From Lachnobacterium bovis (GTDB lineage Bacteria; Bacillota; Clostridia; Lachnospirales; Lachnospiraceae), in NCBI RefSeq assembly GCF_900111325.1, contig NZ_FOGW01000005.1, forward strand, positions 62,001-126,000: a stretch of DNA of 64,000 bases. The letters run 5' to 3'. Positions within the stretch are counted from its first letter, which is position 1; each line of letters begins with the position of its first letter. This document shows, in pieces, positions 60,984 through 64,000 of this stretch. The translations under genes and the position numbers were made by a program. The notes below the pieces were generated by a model. That model worked only from the letters and a program-made list of their open reading frames with translations. It was not told where the DNA came from and searched no databases.

Positions 60984-61053
60984 TTAACATAATATATGAA
61001 TTTTATATTAGTATATATTTTATTATTTATATATATTTTATTTCTTATATATA

Positions 61054-61989
61054 TTATCCTTTATGCTCATTTATTCTTAATGTATTCAATAATTTATCAA
61101 GATAATCTGGTAATGGAGCACTAAATTCAACATATTCTTTAGTGGATGGATGAACAAAACCAATCGTTTGAGCATGTAAACATTGACCTTCTAAATGTTT
61201 AAATTTACATTTTTTAACGTTTGAGTATACATCATCTCCTACTAATGGATGACCAATACTTGCCATATGTACTCTAATTTGGTGTGTTCTACCAGTTTCT
61301 AGCTTGAATCTTACATACGTATATTCATTAAAACGTTCTAAAACATGATAATGTGTAATTGCAGGTTTTCCATTTTTATAATTAATTGCCATTTTTTTAC
61401 GATCATTAGGATTTCGACCAATAGGACCCTCTATTGTTCCATCATCTTCTTTTAATTGACCATACACTAATCCGACATAAATTCGATTAACACTATGCTC
61501 TTTTATTTGTTCTGCAATATCAGTATGGCTTAAATCGTTTTTACATATTATTAAAGAACCAGTAGTATTCATATCGATTCTATGAACTATTCCTGGTCTG
61601 ATTACACCATTAATTCCGCTTAATGAATCTTTGCAATGAAACATAATAGCATTAACTAATGTATGTGATAAATGTCCTGCCGAAGGATGAACTACCATGT
61701 TTTTGGGCTTATTTACAATCAAGACATCATCATCTTCATATAAAATATCCAATGGAATGTCTTCTGGTTCAATTTCAAGTTCAACAGGATCATTTATATT
61801 TAGTTCTATTGAATCATTTAATTTTAATTTATAATTTGCTTTTACGTTTTGTCCATTTAAAAGGATTTCTCCATTTTTAATAGCTTTTTGAATAAAAGAA
61901 CGTGTAAAATCAGGAAAAGTAGCATTTAAAAACTTGTCTACTCTCTCGTTTACGTCTTTTTCTGTTATAATTATGTTCTCTTGAAACAT
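61054..61989 (-). CDS. rluD: RluD-family pseudouridine synthase
   Basis: This 311-residue enzyme converts uridines of 23S rRNA to pseudouridine. An S4 RNA-binding domain (VDKFLNATFPDFTRSFIQKAIKNG) occupies residues 13-75, and the catalytic Asp is in GIVHRIDMNTTGSLII. LLQ-type C-terminal wording GRTHQIRVHMASIGHPLVGDDVY is standard. It lies downstream of lspA by 44 bases, the order usual in Firmicutes (lspA then rluD/ylyB). Confidence 0.93.
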   Translation of the reverse strand: MFQENIIITEKDVNERVDKFLNATFPDFTRSFIQKAIKNGEILLNGQNVKANYKLKLNDSIELNINDPVELEIEPEDIPLDILYEDDDVLIVNKPKNMVVHPSAGHLSHTLVNAIMFHCKDSLSGINGVIRPGIVHRIDMNTTGSLIICKNDLSHTDIAEQIKEHSVNRIYVGLVYGQLKEDDGTIEGPIGRNPNDRKKMAINYKNGKPAITHYHVLERFNEYTYVRFKLETGRTHQIRVHMASIGHPLVGDDVYSNVKKCKFKHLEGQCLHAQTIGFVHPSTKEYVEFSAPLPDYLDKLLNTLRINEHKG

Positions 61990-62032
61990 AAAAACTCCTT
62001 ATCTTTTTTATGTTTATTATTTATTAGTTTCG

Positions 62033-62665
62033 TTATTTATCATTTTTGTTAGTCTTTTTTTGTTTTATGTTTGACATTAATGTATTTAAATCATTTTCAT
62101 CAAAAACAAAAATGATAATATAACACATTAATATTGCGCCAATAGTAATATATATATCTGCAATATTAAAAATTGGAAAATTTATTAATTTGAAATACAA
62201 GAAATCAATAACATATTTTCTAAATACTCGATCTATAAAATTTCCTACTGCCCCTGATGCAATTAACAATAGACTAAATCGAAAAAACTTATACTTAAAG
62301 TTACTTGCAGTCATTTTAAATACAATATATAAGACGAGTGATACTACTACAATAGTAAAAATAACAAAGAAAATAAACTTTGCTGTCACAAAAGCATTTG
62401 GATGCTCGTTAAAATATTTAAAATTAAATATTTTATGAAGAAATGTTATTGGATCTATACCAAAAGCAGCACTTCTATTTTCAAGATAATTTAATTCGAA
62501 AATATTTTTTAAAAGTGAATAAGGCTTATGTCCTTTTAAATTTAATAAAACAAAATATTTTGAAATCTGATCAACTATTATAAGAATAATAATATATAAA
62601 GATATTTTTAAGTTATCAAAATATTGTTTATTTATTTTATTTTTGCAAAGTTCTTCTTTCATCAT
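62033..62665 (-). CDS. lspA: Signal peptidase II
   Basis: This 210-residue membrane aspartyl protease removes lipoprotein signal peptides. The catalytic Asp residues are in GNFIDRVF and FNIADIYI, and the first motif NYLENRSAAFGI has Arg-Ser where Asn/Thr-Gly is common. It is longer than the usual 150-170 residues because of a cytoplasmic N-terminus of about 25 residues and a loop of about 25 between the first motif and the second TM. Two ATGs are adjacent; AGGGGA precedes both. Context (ylmH upstream, rluD downstream) supports the call. Confidence 0.9.
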   Translation of the reverse strand: MMKEELCKNKINKQYFDNLKISLYIIILIIVDQISKYFVLLNLKGHKPYSLLKNIFELNYLENRSAAFGIDPITFLHKIFNFKYFNEHPNAFVTAKFIFFVIFTIVVVSLVLYIVFKMTASNFKYKFFRFSLLLIASGAVGNFIDRVFRKYVIDFLYFKLINFPIFNIADIYITIGAILMCYIIIFVFDENDLNTLMSNIKQKKTNKNDK

Positions 62666-62711
62666 ATTGTCCCCTATTACATTACTACTTTAGTATAAAT
62701 TATTTTAAAAG

Positions 62712-63485
62712 TTATTCATAAAATTTAAAAATTACTTTTAACTTTCCTTTTTTTGAAACCTGATTAGATTGTTTGAAAATGAATCTACCATATCCTCTAA
62801 CCGATACAATTATATCATCCTTACATTCTTCACTGGTTTTATTAACTATCCTGCCATTTATAAACACTTTTTGTGATAATATCAATTTTTTGGATAAATC
62901 TCGTGATAGATGAAACGCTTTAGAAACAATTACATCAATTCTATTTGAAGGAATCAATTCATTAACTATTTTAAAAACGGGTTTTAAATCATCAATATTT
63001 GACGGATTATCTATGACTTGCTGAACTTGGACTTTAGTTCGTTTGATTTCATTTAAATTATCTATTATATATTGTCCTATATTATTATCACAAAAAATAT
63101 ATATATAAGTGTTTCTATCATTTTCATGTACAATAATATCACCAATAACATCTCTTTTAATACCTAAAGACATCAATGCACCTAATACATCTCTATGTGT
63201 TATTTTCTGAGAATATTTAGTATTAGTAATAGTTATATTTAATAACATTATTGGAAATATTGATAAATCATACAAATCATCTGGTATAAATGCTACCATC
63301 TGTCTTTCTGCAAAATTATATCCACCAAAAAGCAAAAAGTCACTCATTAATTGTTCTTTGGTGGAATGCAATATACTTTGTTCATTTAAGTTTAAGAATT
63401 TACCAAAAATAATAATATCTTTATTGTATGAAATCCTTGATTGCTCAATAATTTTTTTTGTAAATAAATCTTTATCCGTATTCAT
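62712..63485 (-). CDS. ylmH: YlmH-family RNA-binding S4 protein
   Basis: This 257-residue protein has the N-terminal YlmH domain (LLFGGYNFAERQMVAFIPDD; HRDVLGALMSLGIKRDVIGDIIV) and a C-terminal S4 domain (RIDVIVSKAFHLSRDLSKKLI; VFINGRIV). YlmH binds ribosomal particles and is implicated in rescue of stalled translation. It sits between sepF and lspA, where Firmicutes usually have ylmH in the division cluster. No unusual residues are seen. Confidence 0.93.
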   Translation of the reverse strand: MNTDKDLFTKKIIEQSRISYNKDIIIFGKFLNLNEQSILHSTKEQLMSDFLLFGGYNFAERQMVAFIPDDLYDLSIFPIMLLNITITNTKYSQKITHRDVLGALMSLGIKRDVIGDIIVHENDRNTYIYIFCDNNIGQYIIDNLNEIKRTKVQVQQVIDNPSNIDDLKPVFKIVNELIPSNRIDVIVSKAFHLSRDLSKKLILSQKVFINGRIVNKTSEECKDDIIVSVRGYGRFIFKQSNQVSKKGKLKVIFKFYE

Positions 63486-63530
63486 AATTAATTTCTATCT
63501 TTTGTTATTTTAGTATGTTATTACTCTTGA

Positions 63531-64000
63531 TTAGTCTTCAACAGAATATCCTGGTAAATGAAAAGCATCCATAATATTTTGCTGAAAATCTCCTGAAATA
63601 TCAACATTAGCTGGTGTAATAATAAAAATATAGCTTGAAATCTTTTGTAAATTACCACTAATTGCAAAACATGAACCAGAAGAAAAATCTATAATTCTTT
63701 GAGCAACATCTACATCTAATCCTTCTACATTAAGCACTACTGTGCGATCACTTAAAAGTGTTTCTGTGATTTCTCTTGCATCATCCATTGATGTTGGTTT
63801 GATAACACATACTTCCATACCTGTTCCCTGCTTTCTTGCTCTACTTATTGGTGTTATTTTAGGTGTTGTTTTAGAAGATTTATCTCTATAAGCGTTTCTA
63901 TCATCTTCTTTAACATCACTTTTTTTCTCACGAATAAAACTATGACGAGGCGCTTCTTCCTCATGCTCATCTTCAATTTCATCATCTTCGATAAAATCTT
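63531..64000 (-). CDS. sepF: Cell division protein SepF (partial, N-terminus beyond window)
   Basis: SepF tethers and aligns FtsZ at the membrane. The C-terminal SepF domain is complete (VCVIKPTSMDDAREITETLLSD; VVLNVEGLDVDVAQRIIDFSSGS; ISGNLQKISSYIFIITP). An ATG at 63818 would give a 95-residue protein, but the same frame stays open to the window edge and encodes an acidic linker (EDDEIEDEHEEEAPRHSF) then a basic one (KTTPKITPISRARKQGTG), as in full SepF. So the true start lies outside and 63818 is internal. Confidence 0.92.
   Translation of the reverse strand, partial: DFIEDDEIEDEHEEEAPRHSFIREKKSDVKEDDRNAYRDKSSKTTPKITPISRARKQGTGMEVCVIKPTSMDDAREITETLLSDRTVVLNVEGLDVDVAQRIIDFSSGSCFAISGNLQKISSYIFIITPANVDISGDFQQNIMDAFHLPGYSVED

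Larger units (their letters stand above)
60531..61053. other. Long AT-rich intergenic region
   Basis: No gene is supported here on either strand. It contains an orphan plus-strand terminator (60789-60812) and a long perfect inverted repeat (60922-60983). From about 60900 the sequence is almost pure A/T up to the rluD stop. Confidence 0.6.

Noticed and set aside
63531..63818. A 95-residue complete SepF starting at 63818
   Set aside because: The frame stays open with typical SepF linker sequence to the window end, so that ATG is internal.

Overview
The window reads as the chromosome of a low-GC Gram-positive anaerobe of the Clostridia, most likely Lachnospiraceae. This rests on strong AT bias, AGGAGG-type ribosome sites, the sepF-ylmH-lspA-rluD cell-division cluster, the Fe-S scaffold plus GGGtGRT pair, QueH, a four-part BMP nucleoside importer and a Gram-positive-type pel operon. 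No species is named because nothing here fixes it.

Layout. 1-5 kb (minus): start of a PotA-like ATPase preceded by its XRE-cupin regulator, then a nucleoside ABC importer (two permeases, ATPase, BMP lipoprotein). Divergent from it lie tRNA-Thr(CGT), deoC and udk, so 1.4-8.1 kb forms a nucleoside uptake and salvage block. 8-20.6 kb (plus): housekeeping genes (HD hydrolase, queH, argH, asd with a structured leader RNA, a DUF234-type ATPase, a topoisomerase III with five C-terminal repeats, a GlmU-like hexapeptide protein, Fe-S scaffold plus GGGtGRT protein). 20.7-23.3 kb: an accessory scar with 22-bp tandem repeats, a tyrosine integrase, the orphan C-terminal end of a polymorphic-toxin-like gene with a probable immunity gene, and decayed coding remnants.

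23.5-33.6 kb is the most interesting part: a GH5 cellulase, two structured RNA candidates, then a co-directional run of CotH kinase, MBOAT acyltransferase, an AlgJ/DHHW-like protein that lacks its catalytic residues, a VTC polyphosphate-polymerase-like protein, a DUF4956 membrane protein, a BcsA cellulose synthase with an intact PilZ motif, and a second DUF4956 protein. This looks like a c-di-GMP-controlled, chemically decorated cellulose-type exopolysaccharide system with no BcsB. 34-41.6 kb holds ASCH, esterase, MATE, CDF, HDDC2-like, AraC and PepV genes. 41.7-48.7 kb is a malto-oligosaccharide/glucoside island: a LacI regulator divergent from an EIIA-EIIC-EIIB PTS permease, followed by an EEP-family hydrolase, malQ and a Gfo/Idh/MocA oxidoreductase.

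48.8-50.7 kb (minus) has a XerS-like recombinase and a TtcA-like thiolase. 51-59 kb (plus) is a five-gene Gram-positive pel operon (pelD, pelE, DUF2194 deacetylase, pelF, pelG), whose PelD keeps the RxxD c-di-GMP site next to a dead GGDEF. The strain therefore carries two predicted c-di-GMP-activated exopolysaccharide machines within 36 kb. The end holds dtd, a cytidylate-kinase-like gene, a 620-base AT-rich gap with hairpins, and on the minus strand rluD, lspA, ylmH and sepF, the last cut by the window edge.

All calls come from reading the sequence. RNA structures, promoters and operators were found by eye and are less certain than the proteins.
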